Assembly (NCBI RefSeq): GCF_004137685.1
Contig: NZ_QYBB01000005.1
Coordinates: 124,001 to 188,000 of the forward strand
Origin: Lichenibacterium minor
Lineage (GTDB): Bacteria; Pseudomonadota; Alphaproteobacteria; Rhizobiales; Beijerinckiaceae
DNA: 64,000 nt
Direction: 5' to 3'
The notes below the pieces were generated by a model. It did no database searches, had not been told where the DNA came from, and was given only the letters and a program-made list of their open reading frames with translations. Position numbers and translations under genes: made by a program. The first letter of the stretch is position 1. Every line of letters begins with the position of its first letter. Positions 7,066 through 20,440 of the stretch are shown here, piece after piece.

Positions 7066-7989
7066 ATGTTCATGCGCATCGACAAGCTGCAGGCCGAACT
7101 GCCCGCGCCGAAGAGGGCCGACCCCAACGCCGCGGCGGCCCTGCAGGAGCTGCTCGGCGGCAAGTACGGCGAGATGTCGACCCTCGGCAACTACATGTTC
7201 CAAAGCTTCAACTTCCGCTCCAAGTCGAAGCTTCAGCCTTTCTATCAGCTGGTCGCGTCCATCACCGCCGAAGAACTGGGCCACCTCGAGCTCGTGTCCA
7301 ACGGCGTGGCGATGCTGAACAACGGGCCCGACAAGAAGGGCAGCGAAGCGGGCGGCGCCGACATCTCGGGCGCACCCTGGGCCGACATGCAGGACATCCG
7401 CTCGGCGAGCTCGTTCCTGTCGAACGGCGGGGGCTCCATGCCGATGAACGCCAACGGGGCGTCCTGGAACATGGATTTCGTCACCACCACCGGCAACGTG
7501 GTGGTCGACCTGCTCCACAACTTCCACCTCGAATGCGGCGCGCGCCTCCACAAGCTCCGCGTCTACGAGACCATGAAGGAGGCGACCGGACGCGAGGTCT
7601 GCGCCTACCTGCTCGTGCGCGGCTCGGTCCACGCCCATGCCTATGCGCTGGCGATCAAGCAGGTGACGGGCGTCGCCATCGAGAAGATGCTGCCGACCCC
7701 CAACATCGACCTCAGCCGCATCCCGGAATGCCAGAAGTACCTGGACGAGGGGTCCCACCGCCGCCTCTACACCTGGAGCCCCAACGACTACAAGAACATG
7801 GCCGGCATCTGGGGCAACGGCGAGACCGCCCTGCCGGGCGACCCCAAGGGCGACCTGGAGATCGTCGACGGCGTGCCGGAGGGCGGCAAGATCCACGACC
7901 TCGCCGGCGTCGCATCGGCCTTCACGCCCGATTACGCGCCGGAAGAGATGTTCGAGATCGCCACCCGGCTGTACAAGGCGTCCCGCTGA
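7066..7989 (+). CDS. manganese catalase
   Basis: A 307-residue non-haem dimanganese catalase (disproportionates H2O2). The N-terminal signature MFMRIDKLQAELP is present, and the metal ligands can be placed by family spacing: Glu36 (GGKYGEMST), Glu70 and His73 (EELGHLELV), Glu156 and His189 (GSVHAHAYA). The length matches the family. An AGGAGACG ribosome site precedes the ATG at 7066. It is divergent from the DUF892 ferritin-like gene and convergent with the porin gene, from which it is separated by a strong shared hairpin. Confidence 0.95.
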   Translation: MFMRIDKLQAELPAPKRADPNAAAALQELLGGKYGEMSTLGNYMFQSFNFRSKSKLQPFYQLVASITAEELGHLELVSNGVAMLNNGPDKKGSEAGGADISGAPWADMQDIRSASSFLSNGGGSMPMNANGASWNMDFVTTTGNVVVDLLHNFHLECGARLHKLRVYETMKEATGREVCAYLLVRGSVHAHAYALAIKQVTGVAIEKMLPTPNIDLSRIPECQKYLDEGSHRRLYTWSPNDYKNMAGIWGNGETALPGDPKGDLEIVDGVPEGGKIHDLAGVASAFTPDYAPEEMFEIATRLYKASR

Positions 7990-8010
7990 CGGACGGCAGG
8001 CCAGGGTGAA

Positions 8011-8042
8011 CCGCCGAGGGGGTCGCCCGACCCCCTCGGCGG
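8011..8042. terminator. bidirectional hairpin between convergent genes
   Basis: A perfect 15-bp stem, CCGCCGAGGGGGTCG (8011-8025) with CGACCCCCTCGGCGG (8028-8042), and a 2-nt loop (longer if terminal pairs open). It lies between the stops of manganese catalase and the OprB porin. There is no T tract on either side. Shared terminator by position. Confidence 0.6.
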
Positions 8043-8051
8043 CTGCGGCCC

Positions 8052-9530
8052 TCAATATTGAACGGTCGCCCTCACGCCGACGACGGCCGCGTTGCGGATC
8101 CGGCGGAAATCGGTCCCGTCGGGGTTCGGGATGCCGCCCCCGGGGCGCACCACGTACTGGATGTCGGGCTGCAACGTGAAGCCCGGCACGACCTGCGCCT
8201 GATACGAGGCTTCGAACAGCAGCTCGTTCGAGCGGATCGGGTAGGGCACGCCGAGCGAGGCCCGCTCCAGCCGGTCCGTCCGCCGTGCCGCGGAGGAGAT
8301 GCGCGACGCCGCGAAGGACACGCCCGCGGTGTCGTCAGCGCGTCCCGGCACCAACCCTTTCCCCGTGATGCCGGCATCGGCATAGAAGGAGATCAGGTTG
8401 CGGTCGCCCGGGGAGCCCGACAGCCGCGCGAAGACCCCGACGGCGCCGTCGTCCACGCCCGGCACGCGATACACCATCTGGTCCACCAAGCCGTAGAGGC
8501 CGTCGTTGCCGCGCAGCCGACCCGTTCCGGATCCGAGCGACAGCCCCGCGCCCGTCGGGATGGTGGCGGCGAAGCTGCCGAAGTTCTCCCAACCGCCCAG
8601 CTTGGCGATGCCGGGCAGGAGCGTCCCGTCCCTGCCGCCGTAGGTGTAGGCGGCTTCCGCTATGACGAAGGGTGGGTCGGTCACCCGGAAGTTCGTGCCG
8701 TAGCGATCGAGCTTGCCGGGCTCGGCCGTGGCGCCGACCTTCGCCGCGCCCGCTGGGTCGCCGTCGAAGACGCCGGCCAGCACCGTGAGCCGGTCGTTCG
8801 GGGCCAGTTTCAGGCGGATGCCGGGCGTGGCCACCGGATAGGCCGGGCCGCCGCTCGGCAGGTCGTAGCCCGTGATGTTGGGCCAGCCGAACGTCGAATT
8901 GACGAACAGGGCCGCGTATTGGCTCGCCAGGAACTCGGTGTCGGCGCCGATCTGGCCGAGCTTCAGGGCCACCTTGCCTCCCATCGCGACCTGTTCGAAC
9001 CAAACCTCGTAGAGCCGCGTCGAGGGCAGACCCTCGATGCCGCTGGCGAAGGACAGGTTCAGGAGGTCGTTGCGGCTGAGGCCGTCGCCGAAGATCTTGT
9101 AGCCGTTGGCGTGCAGGGTCGCCCCGTCGAGCGCGATGGCCTTGGCCAGGTCCACGTTGACCTGCAGGTCGAGCCGTCCCTCGCCGATGATGCCCTGCCG
9201 GGCTCCGCCGGACGGGTTGCCCAGCGTTTCCCCGATGAAGACGAGGCTGTAGGTGACGCCCCGCTGCGCCAGCGAGGCGCGCAAGCCTCCGGGATCGCCG
9301 TAGGGGCCCAGCGACGACTGGATCGACGTGTTGCCCTGGTCCGGCGTCCCCTGCGCGGCGGTCTGGTCCGAGGTCTGCGGCGTGCCGCCGAGGTCGGGCA
9401 GGTTGCCCGACCCGGTCGGGACGGCCGGCGCCGGCAGGGTGGATTGCGCTCCCGCGGGAAGGGCGATCGCCGCAGTCGCGCCGGCCAGGGCGAGGACGAA
9501 CTTCAGCGTGGAAGGGCGCCGGCGCCGCAT
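8052..9530 (-). CDS. carbohydrate porin, OprB family
   Basis: A 492-residue outer-membrane protein. It has a basic N-terminus and signal peptide (about 1-28, cleavage after AGA), a Pro/Gln/Thr-rich linker to about residue 75, then a beta-barrel of alternating hydrophobic strands ending in the aromatic C-terminal residue (VVGVRATVQY) recognised by the Bam machinery. LRASLAQRGVTYSLVFIGE and the central LYEVWFEQ region fit OprB (selective sugar or glycerol porins). The start at 9530 places the signal peptide at the N-terminus. The substrate cannot be read from sequence. Confidence 0.88.
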   Translation of the reverse strand: MRRRRPSTLKFVLALAGATAAIALPAGAQSTLPAPAVPTGSGNLPDLGGTPQTSDQTAAQGTPDQGNTSIQSSLGPYGDPGGLRASLAQRGVTYSLVFIGETLGNPSGGARQGIIGEGRLDLQVNVDLAKAIALDGATLHANGYKIFGDGLSRNDLLNLSFASGIEGLPSTRLYEVWFEQVAMGGKVALKLGQIGADTEFLASQYAALFVNSTFGWPNITGYDLPSGGPAYPVATPGIRLKLAPNDRLTVLAGVFDGDPAGAAKVGATAEPGKLDRYGTNFRVTDPPFVIAEAAYTYGGRDGTLLPGIAKLGGWENFGSFAATIPTGAGLSLGSGTGRLRGNDGLYGLVDQMVYRVPGVDDGAVGVFARLSGSPGDRNLISFYADAGITGKGLVPGRADDTAGVSFAASRISSAARRTDRLERASLGVPYPIRSNELLFEASYQAQVVPGFTLQPDIQYVVRPGGGIPNPDGTDFRRIRNAAVVGVRATVQY

Positions 9531-9689
9531 GTGTTCGCTTCCCGGGTGGCGTGCTGCGGCTGGCACGGGTCGGGCCGACCTTTAGCCGGGCTGAGCGACG
9601 GCGGGAAGGAGGCACGGGTCGCCGCGCCCTCGCGCGACCCGACATCGTCGGAGGCACGCGGGGCGGGCGATCCCGGCAGGGAAAACAGG

Positions 9690-9713
9690 AAAGGCGGCCG
9701 CGAGGCCGCCTTT
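9690..9713 (-). terminator. rho-independent terminator
   Basis: AAAGGCGGCC (9690-9699) pairs with GGCCGCCTTT (9704-9713) around a 4-nt loop. On the minus strand it leads into a T-containing tract (CCTGTTTTCCC). It is 27 nt beyond the stop of the Gly/Tyr-rich gene. Confidence 0.75.
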
Positions 9714-9740
9714 CTCATCCATTCGGTCCGCGGTGCGATG

Positions 9741-10481
9741 TCAGCGGCAATATTTGCGCTCGAGGCGCGTGTGGGCTTCCCGGTAGGGGCGGCAGCTGTA
9801 GACGCCGCGGCGACGCCCCGCATACTCGTAGCCGTAGCCCGGCGCGTAGCCCGCCGTGCGGTATCCGGTGCCGTAGCCCCGCCCGTAGGTTTCGCCAGCG
9901 CCATAGCCCTGGCCCGCCCCATAGCCGCCGGCGTAGCCTTCTCCGCCGTAGCCCTGGCCACCGTAGCCCTGGCCGCCGTAGCCCTGACCGCCATAGCCGT
10001 AACCCTGGCCGGCGCCGTAGCCCTCGTAGCCGGCGTCCCCATAGCCGCCGTCGCCGTACCCGTAACCACCGTAGCCGCCGTAACCACCGTAGCCGTAGCC
10101 CAGCCCGTAACCGAGGCCCAGCCCGACCGCGAGCGGGAAGCCGTACCCGAACCGGCGATATCCGAAGCGTCCGCGGCCGAACCCGCCGTAGCCGCCGCGG
10201 AAGCCGGCGAAACGGCCATAGCCGCCGCGGAACCCGCCGAACCCGCCGCGGCCGAACCCGCCGCGGAACCCGCCGAATCCCCCGCGGCCGAAGCCGCCGC
10301 CGAAGCCGCCGTGGCGGAACACGCCGCCACCGCCGAAGCCGCGACCGCCGCCGAAGCCGCCGCGGGCTTCCGCGGTGTCGGTCGTCGCCATCACCATGGC
10401 GCCGAGCGACAGCGCCGCGAGGCCGGCCGTGGCCGCCTTCTTGATCGTCCCACCGTAGGAACCGAATGATACTGAGAACAT
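9741..10481 (-). CDS. Gly/Tyr-rich secreted low-complexity protein
   Basis: A 246-residue protein with a hydrophobic segment (about 14-33, probable signal cleavage after AEA). The mature part is extreme in composition: first GGF/RGG repeats (about 41-100), then GYG and GYGGQ repeats (GGQGYGGQGYGG, about 125-200), and a short conserved-looking C-terminus with two cysteines (YSCRPYREAH then RKYC). The C-terminal Cys pattern is shared with small alphaproteobacterial secreted proteins. The function is unknown; an envelope, adhesive or condensate-forming role is speculation. It is a single gene with its own terminator. Confidence 0.65.
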   Translation of the reverse strand: MFSVSFGSYGGTIKKAATAGLAALSLGAMVMATTDTAEARGGFGGGRGFGGGGVFRHGGFGGGFGRGGFGGFRGGFGRGGFGGFRGGYGRFAGFRGGYGGFGRGRFGYRRFGYGFPLAVGLGLGYGLGYGYGGYGGYGGYGYGDGGYGDAGYEGYGAGQGYGYGGQGYGGQGYGGQGYGGEGYAGGYGAGQGYGAGETYGRGYGTGYRTAGYAPGYGYEYAGRRRGVYSCRPYREAHTRLERKYCR

Positions 10482-10658
10482 GGTGTCCCGTCCTGATACA
10501 TCGTCTTCGGGAAAGGAATGCCCGCTCGAACGGCTTTGTTCCACAGAACAGCCCTGCGACATGTTCAACGTTAATGCGTTCATCTGCCGTTCATCGTAAT
10601 TCAACCTGCCGCCGCGGCCCAGGTGAGATGTACGATGCAAGTATCTGCGGCTCGCTCC

Positions 10659-14342
<3,684 letters not shown>

Positions 14343-14381
14343 TCACCATCGTCCCGCGCCGCCCGCGCCGGGCAGGGGATT

Positions 14382-15569
14382 TCAGAGCCGCAGCGCTTCG
14401 ACCCCCGGCAGCACCTTGCCCTCCATCCATTCCAGGAAGGCGCCGCCCGCCGTCGACACGTAGGTGAAGCCGTCCGCCGCGCCCGCGGCGTTCAGCGCCG
14501 CCACCGTGTCGCCGCCGCCCGCCACGCTGACGAGCGCGCCGCTCAGCGTCAGGGCCGCGGCTTCCTGCGCCACCGCGACCGTGCCGGCGTCGAACGGCTG
14601 GAGCTCGAAGGCGCCGAAGGGTCCGTTCCACACCAGCGTCCTGGCGGCTTCCAGCACGGCCTTCACGGCCGCGACCGACTGCGGGCCGATGTCGAGGATC
14701 ATGTCGTCGGGGCCCACGGCGTCGACCGACACCGTCTTCGACGGCGCGTGGGCCTTGAACTCGGAGGCCACCACGGCGTCCACCGGCAGCACGATGCGGC
14801 ACTTCCCGGCCTTGGCCAGGATGTCGCGCGCGGTGTCGAGCAGGTCGTGCTCGCAGAGCGACCGGCCCACCGCCTTGCCCTGCGCGGCCAGGAACGTGTT
14901 GGCCATGCCGCCGCCGATCACCAGCACGTCGACGCGCGTCACGAGATTGCCGAGCAGCTCCAGCTTGGTCGACACCTTGGCGCCGCCCACGACGGCCACG
15001 ACGGGGCGCTCGGGCCGCTCCAGGGCGCGGGCCAGCGCCGCCAGCTCGGCCTGCATGGTGCGGCCGGCGTGCGACGGCAGCCGGCGCGCCAGGCCCTCGG
15101 TCGACGCGTGGGCGCGATGGGCGGCCGAGAAGGCGTCGTTGACGAAGATGTCGCCGAGCGCCGCCAGCTGATCGACGAAGCCCGCCTCGTTGGCCTCCTC
15201 GCCGGCATGGAACCGCGTGTTCTCCAGCAGCACCACGTCGCCGTCCTTCATCGACCCGATCGCCGAGTGGGCGATGTCGCCCACCGTCGCGGGCACGAAG
15301 GCGACCGGGCGGCCGAGCTCCTCGGCCAGGGCCAGCGCGACCGGCTTCAGCGAGTTCTTCTCGTCCGGCCCGCCCTTCGGCCGCCCGAAATGGGCCAGGA
15401 GCACGGCGCGGCCGCCCTTGTCGGCGATCTCCCGGATGGTCGGGAGGATGCGGGCGATGCGCGTGCGGTCGGTGACGCGGCCGTTCTCGGCCGGCACGTT
15501 GAGGTCGACGCGGACGAGGACGCGCTTGCCGCGCAGGTCGGCGTCGTCGAGGGTGCGGAACTGGCTCAT
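14382..15569 (-). CDS. pgk: phosphoglycerate kinase
   Basis: A 395-residue enzyme converting 1,3-bisphosphoglycerate and ADP to 3-phosphoglycerate and ATP. Signature [11 protein letters not shown] (about 16-26), substrate loop [18 protein letters not shown], and the C-terminal nucleotide-binding GGGDTVAAL stretch are all present. The length is normal. The start at MSQFRTLDD (15569) is preferred over an ATG three codons upstream. In many Rhizobiales pgk follows gap directly. Here gap lies 2.85 kb upstream on the same strand, with a hybrid kinase gene on the opposite strand in between. Confidence 0.97.
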   Translation of the reverse strand: MSQFRTLDDADLRGKRVLVRVDLNVPAENGRVTDRTRIARILPTIREIADKGGRAVLLAHFGRPKGGPDEKNSLKPVALALAEELGRPVAFVPATVGDIAHSAIGSMKDGDVVLLENTRFHAGEEANEAGFVDQLAALGDIFVNDAFSAAHRAHASTEGLARRLPSHAGRTMQAELAALARALERPERPVVAVVGGAKVSTKLELLGNLVTRVDVLVIGGGMANTFLAAQGKAVGRSLCEHDLLDTARDILAKAGKCRIVLPVDAVVASEFKAHAPSKTVSVDAVGPDDMILDIGPQSVAAVKAVLEAARTLVWNGPFGAFELQPFDAGTVAVAQEAAALTLSGALVSVAGGGDTVAALNAAGAADGFTYVSTAGGAFLEWMEGKVLPGVEALRL

Positions 15570-15726
15570 GGGCGGCATCTCCGACGCGAATCTCTCGTCG
15601 TCCCCTCCATCGCACGCGATCGCCCGCGCCCTCAAGGGGCGGCCATCGCCCGAGTTGTGCCGGCGCGCCCGGGGCGATAGGTCGGGCGGGGATGCCGAGT
15701 CGGCTCGGTCCCCTTGGAGCGGAACC

Positions 15727-17766
15727 ATGTCCGGAGCGAGCGGAGCGCGGCCCTTCATGTCGGGGGGCGGCGCCATGGGCGAGATGATCCGCGCCCGCGA
15801 CTGGGCGGCGACCTCGCTCGGTGCCCCCGAAACCTGGCCGGCCGTGCTGCGCTCGGCCCTGCGCATCTGCCTGAGCTCGGCTTTCCCGACCGCCATCTAC
15901 TGGGGGCCGGACCTCGTTCTGCTGTACAACGACAGCTGGTCGGAGATCCCGGCCGAGCGCCATCCGGCCTGCCTGGGCCGGCCCGGACGCGACGTGTGGT
16001 CCGACATCTGGGACATCATCGCCCCCCAGTTCGCCGCCGTGATGGAGACCGGCGACGGCTTCTCGGCCTTCGACCAGCTCCTCCCGATGGTGCGCGGGGG
16101 CGTGGTGGGCGAAACCTACTGGGACTACAGCTTCACGCCGCTGGTGGACGGCGAGGGGCGCGTGCGCGGCGTGCTGAACCAGGGGCGCGAACGCACCGCC
16201 CAGGTGCTCGGCGACCGCCGCCAGCAGTTCCGCCTCGACCTCGAGGACGCCCTGCGCGGCGTCGCCGATCCCGGCGCCATCGTGGCCGAGGCGACGCGCG
16301 CGCTCGGCCGGCATCTCGGCGCCGACCGCGTCGGCTTCGGGGAAATGCAGGCCGACGACAGGACCGTGCTGTTCGCCACCGACCATGCCACCGGCCTGCC
16401 GCCCCTCGTGGGCGCCTTCGACCTCGAAACCTTCGGCCCCGCCGCGATCGCGCGGCAGCGCGCGGGCACCACGATGGCGAGCCCCGACGTGTCGCAGGAG
16501 CGGCTCTACGACGTCGAGGCCTGGGACGCCGTGGGGACGCGCGCCTTCGTGTCCGTGCCGCTGGTGCGCGCCGGGCGCCTGCGGGCCATCCTCTACGTCA
16601 ACCAGGCCGAGCCGCGGCGCTGGACCGCCGAGGAGCGGGCGCTGGTCGAACTCGTGGCGGCTCGGGTGTGGGATGCCGTCGAGCGGGCGCTGGCCGAGCG
16701 GGCGCTGGCCGACGCCAAGATCGCCGCCGAGGAAGCCAACCTCGCCAAATCCACCTTCATCGCCAACATGAGCCACGAACTCAGAACGCCGCTGTCGGCC
16801 ATCATCGGCTACGCGGAGATGATGCTGGAGGAGGTCGAGGACGGCGCGCAGGCCGCCGAACTCGCCGCCGACATGCGCAAGATCGAGGCGAACGCCCGCC
16901 ATCTCCTCGGCCTCATCAACGACGTGCTCGACCTCAGCAAGGTCGAGAGCGGCAAGATGGATGTCTACGCCGAGCTGTTCGACGTGGCTCCCATGATGGA
17001 GGAGGTGGGCTCGGCGGTGCAGAGCCTGGTCGGCAAGAAGCGCAACCGGCTGGAGCTTCGCCTCGCCCCCGACCTCGGCACGGTGGAAACAGACCTCACC
17101 AAGCTGCGGCAGATGCTGCTGAACCTCCTGTCCAACGCCGCGAAGTTCACGGAAGGCGGCGCCATCACGCTGTCGGCTGCCCGGCAGGGCGGGCCGGGCC
17201 CGGAAGCGCGCCTGGTCTTCGCCGTGGCGGACACCGGCATGGGGATGAGTGCGGAACAGCTCGCCAAGCTGTTCCAGCGCTTCACTCAGGCGGATTCGTC
17301 GACGACGCGGCGCTTCGGCGGCACGGGGCTCGGCCTGTCGCTCACCAAGGCCTTCGCCGACATGCTGGGCGGGGTCGTGACGGTGGCGAGCGAGCCCGGC
17401 CGCGGCACGACCTTCACGCTCGCCCTCCCGGCCACCTACGCGGCGCCCGCCGTGGAAGCGGCGCCCGAACCCGTCGCCGTCGGCGGGGACGACCGCGACC
17501 TCGTGCTGGTGATCGACGACGACGACGACCAGCGTGCGCTGATGGCCCGCTTCCTCGACCGCGAAGGGTTCCGATCCCGGATGGCCGCCGACGGCGAGAC
17601 GGGCCTGGCGCTGGCCCGGGGCCTGCGCCCTCGCGCCATCCTCCTCGACGTGATGATGCCCGGCCTCGACGGCTGGTCCGTGCTGTCGGCGTTGAAGGCC
17701 GACCCGGACCTCGCCGACATCCCCGTCGTGATGGTGACCTTCGTCGACCAGCGCGGGTTGGCCTAG
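15727..17766 (+). CDS. hybrid sensor histidine kinase, ended by an in-frame amber codon
   Basis: A 679-residue product up to TAG at 17764-17766. Domains: PAS-like (about 15-150), GAF (about 165-320), HisKA with phospho-acceptor His350 in [10 protein letters not shown], HATPase with [26 protein letters not shown] and FGGTGLGL, then a receiver domain starting [12 protein letters not shown] with phospho-acceptor Asp in [12 protein letters not shown]. The amber falls just before the expected beta-5 Lys of that receiver (ALGAADYVLKPV continues in the same frame after the stop), where relatives have a sense codon, often Tyr. The ATG at 15727 has GGAG upstream. The truncated protein lacks a complete receiver and the second receiver. 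Confidence 0.85.
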   Translation: MSGASGARPFMSGGGAMGEMIRARDWAATSLGAPETWPAVLRSALRICLSSAFPTAIYWGPDLVLLYNDSWSEIPAERHPACLGRPGRDVWSDIWDIIAPQFAAVMETGDGFSAFDQLLPMVRGGVVGETYWDYSFTPLVDGEGRVRGVLNQGRERTAQVLGDRRQQFRLDLEDALRGVADPGAIVAEATRALGRHLGADRVGFGEMQADDRTVLFATDHATGLPPLVGAFDLETFGPAAIARQRAGTTMASPDVSQERLYDVEAWDAVGTRAFVSVPLVRAGRLRAILYVNQAEPRRWTAEERALVELVAARVWDAVERALAERALADAKIAAEEANLAKSTFIANMSHELRTPLSAIIGYAEMMLEEVEDGAQAAELAADMRKIEANARHLLGLINDVLDLSKVESGKMDVYAELFDVAPMMEEVGSAVQSLVGKKRNRLELRLAPDLGTVETDLTKLRQMLLNLLSNAAKFTEGGAITLSAARQGGPGPEARLVFAVADTGMGMSAEQLAKLFQRFTQADSSTTRRFGGTGLGLSLTKAFADMLGGVVTVASEPGRGTTFTLALPATYAAPAVEAAPEPVAVGGDDRDLVLVIDDDDDQRALMARFLDREGFRSRMAADGETGLALARGLRPRAILLDVMMPGLDGWSVLSALKADPDLADIPVVMVTFVDQRGLA

Positions 17767-17787
17767 GCGCTCGGTGCTGCCGACTAC

Positions 17788-18261
17788 GTGCTGAAGCCGG
17801 TGCGTTGGGAGCGGTTCAAGGCCGTGATGGACCGCTTCCGCGGCCGGGGCGCCTGCACGCCCGGGGGCGCGCTGGTGGTCGACGACGACGCGGACACCCG
17901 CGCCCGCGTCCGCGCCATGCTGGAGCGCGACGGCTGGGCCGTGGCCGAGGCCGAGAACGGCCGGGACGCGCTCGACCGCTACGCCCTGATCAGACCCTCT
18001 GTCGTCCTGCTCGACCTCACCATGCCGGTGATGGACGGGTTCGACTTCCTGGCAGCGCTGCGCGCCCGGCCCGACGGTGCCGAGGTGCCCGTCGTGGTGC
18101 TGACCGCGCTCGACCTGTCCCGCGAGGACCGGCGGCGCCTCGCCGGCGCCAATCAGATCCTCAACAAGGGCGAATTGAGCCCGCAGGCGCTGATGGACCG
18201 CCTTCAGAACCTCGTGGGCGCGGAAGAGCGCGGGGCGTCGGACGGCCCCGAAGCGAACTGA
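17788..18261 (+). CDS. C-terminal receiver-domain fragment of the hybrid kinase (after the amber codon)
   Basis: This is in the same frame as the kinase above. It contains the end of the first receiver (VLKPVRWERF) and a full second receiver (LVVDDDADTRARV, phospho-acceptor Asp in VVLLDLTMPVMDG, VVVLTALD), with the usual KP replaced by NKGELS. A GTG at 17788 is the first possible start, but no good ribosome site is visible. If translated separately it would be a REC-only protein of about 157 residues. More likely it is the detached tail of a gene interrupted by one nonsense change or an assembly error. Confidence 0.6.
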   Translation: MLKPVRWERFKAVMDRFRGRGACTPGGALVVDDDADTRARVRAMLERDGWAVAEAENGRDALDRYALIRPSVVLLDLTMPVMDGFDFLAALRARPDGAEVPVVVLTALDLSREDRRRLAGANQILNKGELSPQALMDRLQNLVGAEERGASDGPEAN

Positions 18262-18419
18262 GACCCGCGGCGGTCCTCGACCCGGTTCCCGTTCCGATCC
18301 GACGGGAAGCGGATCGGCCGGTCATGGCGGGCGACGGACGGGACGCCGCACCTCCGTCGCGTTGCGCCGCACGGCCGGCGGCGCTCGCTCGCGCCGGCCC
18401 GCACGTCCGACCGCCGGTG

Positions 18420-19427
18420 TCAGATGAGCTTCGCCATCGCCACGGCCGTGTCGGCCATGCGGTTCGAGAAGCCCCACTCGTTGTCGTACCAGCTCATCAC
18501 GCGCACGAAGTCGCCGTCGATGACCTTGGTCTGGTCGGTATGGAAGATCGACGAATGCGGGTCGTGGTTGAAGTCGGACGACACGTTGGGCAGGTCGGTG
18601 AAGCCCAGCACGCCCTTCAGCTCCTGCGACGCGGCGCGGCGGATCGCGTCGTTGATCTCGTCCACCGTGGTGGCCCGCTTGGTCTTCACCTTGAGGTCGA
18701 CCAGCGACACGTTGGGGGTCGGCACGCGGATCGCCGAGCCGTCGAGCTTGCCCTTCAGCTCCGGGAGCACGAGGCCGATCGCCTTGGCGGCGCCCGTCGA
18801 GGTCGGGATAGAGGACAGGGCGGCGGCGCGGGCCCGGTACAGGTCCTTGTGCATCGTGTCGAGCGTCGGCTGGTCGCCCGTGTAGGAGTGGATCGTCGTC
18901 ATGAAGCCGTGCTGGATGCCGATCGTGTCGTTGAGCACCTTGGCCACCGGGGCGAGGCAGTTCGTCGTGCAGGAGCCGTTCGACACGACGAGGTGCTCGC
19001 CCGTGAGCTTGTCGTGGTTGACGCCGTAGACCACCGTGAGGTCCGCGCCGTCCGACGGGGCCGAAACCAGGACGCGCTTGGCGCCGGCCTTGAGGTGCAG
19101 CGCGGCCTTCTCCTTGCTGGTGAAGATGCCGGTGCATTCCATGGCGATGTCGACGCCGAGCTCGCCGTGGGGCAGCTGCGACGGATCCTTGATGGCGGTG
19201 ACCCTGATGGGGCCGCGGCCGACGTCGATCGTGTCGCCCTCGACCTTCACCGGATGCGGGAAGCGGCCGTGCACGCTGTCGAAGCGCAGCAGGTGGGCGT
19301 TGGTTTCCACCGGGCCGAGGTCGTTGATCGACACCACCTCGATGTCGTCGCGGCCCGACTCGATGATGGCGCGCAGCACGTTGCGTCCGATGCGTCCGAA
19401 CCCGTTGATGGCGACCTTCACGGCCAT
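18420..19427 (-). CDS. gap: glyceraldehyde-3-phosphate dehydrogenase, type I
   Basis: A 335-residue NAD(P)-dependent enzyme of glycolysis or the Calvin cycle. Rossmann motif [14 protein letters not shown] (7-20); active-site Cys153 in SNGSCTTNC; catalytic His in the [10 protein letters not shown] region; and the C-terminal [13 protein letters not shown] signature. Asp36 (SINDLG) and the 40s region suggest NAD preference, though this is only indicative. The ATG at 19427 gives [11 protein letters not shown]. It is divergent from panB (159-nt gap). Its usual partner pgk is downstream on the same strand beyond the interrupted kinase gene. Confidence 0.97.
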   Translation of the reverse strand: MAVKVAINGFGRIGRNVLRAIIESGRDDIEVVSINDLGPVETNAHLLRFDSVHGRFPHPVKVEGDTIDVGRGPIRVTAIKDPSQLPHGELGVDIAMECTGIFTSKEKAALHLKAGAKRVLVSAPSDGADLTVVYGVNHDKLTGEHLVVSNGSCTTNCLAPVAKVLNDTIGIQHGFMTTIHSYTGDQPTLDTMHKDLYRARAAALSSIPTSTGAAKAIGLVLPELKGKLDGSAIRVPTPNVSLVDLKVKTKRATTVDEINDAIRRAASQELKGVLGFTDLPNVSSDFNHDPHSSIFHTDQTKVIDGDFVRVMSWYDNEWGFSNRMADTAVAMAKLI

Positions 19428-19586
19428 GGCGGCGATCTCCCCGTGTGGATGTTCCGGTGCCGACGGTAACGTGCCGCGTTGCGAAAGGCGAGACGCGGCC
19501 GACGCCCCGGCGAGGCTTTCCCCGCACGCGCCGAGCCCGTAAAGGACCGTCCACCGCGCGGGGGCGCGGGATCGCGGAGGACCACC

Positions 19587-20438
19587 ATGCGCATCACCCT
19601 GCGCGACATCCAGCGCATGAGGGACGGCGGCGAGCGCATCGCCATGGTGACGGCCTACGACCACCCGTCCGCGGTGCTGGCCGAGCGCGCGGGCGTGCCG
19701 ATGCTGCTGGTCGGGGATTCGCTCGGCATGGTGGTGCAGGGCCGCGAATCCACGCTGCCCGTCACGCTCGACGACATGGCGCGCCACGCCGCCGCGGTGG
19801 TGCGCGGCACCGAGCGCGCGCTGGTGGTGGCCGACCTCCCCTTCCTCACCTACGCCACCGAGGCCGACGCCGTCGCGGGCGCCCGCCGCCTGATGGGCGA
19901 GGCCGGGGCCGGTGCGGTGAAGCTCGAAGGCGGCGCCGCGGTGACAGCCGTCGTGGCGCGGCTGACGGCGCTGGGCGTGCCCGTCATGGGCCACCTCGGC
20001 TTCACCCCGCAGGCGCAGCACCAGATCGGGCTGCGCGTTCAGGGCAAGGATGCCGCCGCCGCCCGGCAGCTCCTCGCCGACGCCCTGGCGCTGGAAGACG
20101 CCGGCGCCTTCGCGATCGTGCTGGAACTGGTGCCCGCGCCCCTCGCCGCCGCCATCACGGCGCGGCTCCGGATCCCCACCATCGGGATCGGCGCCGGCGC
20201 GGGCTGCTCGGGCCAGGTCCAGGTGTGGCACGACATCCTGGGCGTCGGCACCGGCCGCGTCCCCCGCCACGCCAAGCCCTACGCCGCCATCGGCCCCGCG
20301 ATCGAGGCCGCACTGAAGAGCTACGTCGCCGACGTCGCGTCCGGCGCCTTCCCGACGGCGGCGCAGAGCGCGGGCATGGACGAGGCCGCCCTGGCCCAGG
20401 CCCTGAGCCCGGCCGGGCCGCGCGACGGCGCGGCGTGA
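19587..20438 (+). CDS. panB: 3-methyl-2-oxobutanoate hydroxymethyltransferase
   Basis: A 283-residue enzyme forming ketopantoate from alpha-ketoisovalerate and methylenetetrahydrofolate, the first step of pantothenate synthesis. Motifs: [10 protein letters not shown] (about 20-29), [20 protein letters not shown] with the metal-binding Asp, [14 protein letters not shown], and [29 protein letters not shown] gives a strong ribosome site for the ATG at 19587. It is followed immediately by panC, so the two are an operon. Confidence 0.96.
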   Translation: MRITLRDIQRMRDGGERIAMVTAYDHPSAVLAERAGVPMLLVGDSLGMVVQGRESTLPVTLDDMARHAAAVVRGTERALVVADLPFLTYATEADAVAGARRLMGEAGAGAVKLEGGAAVTAVVARLTALGVPVMGHLGFTPQAQHQIGLRVQGKDAAAARQLLADALALEDAGAFAIVLELVPAPLAAAITARLRIPTIGIGAGAGCSGQVQVWHDILGVGTGRVPRHAKPYAAIGPAIEAALKSYVADVASGAFPTAAQSAGMDEAALAQALSPAGPRDGAA

Positions 20439-20440
20439 CG

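Noticed and set aside
8058..10469. 803-codon plus-strand frame opposite the porin and Gly-rich genes
   Set aside because: Alanine/glutamate/arginine-rich shadow of two minus-strand genes with clear signal peptides and own terminators.
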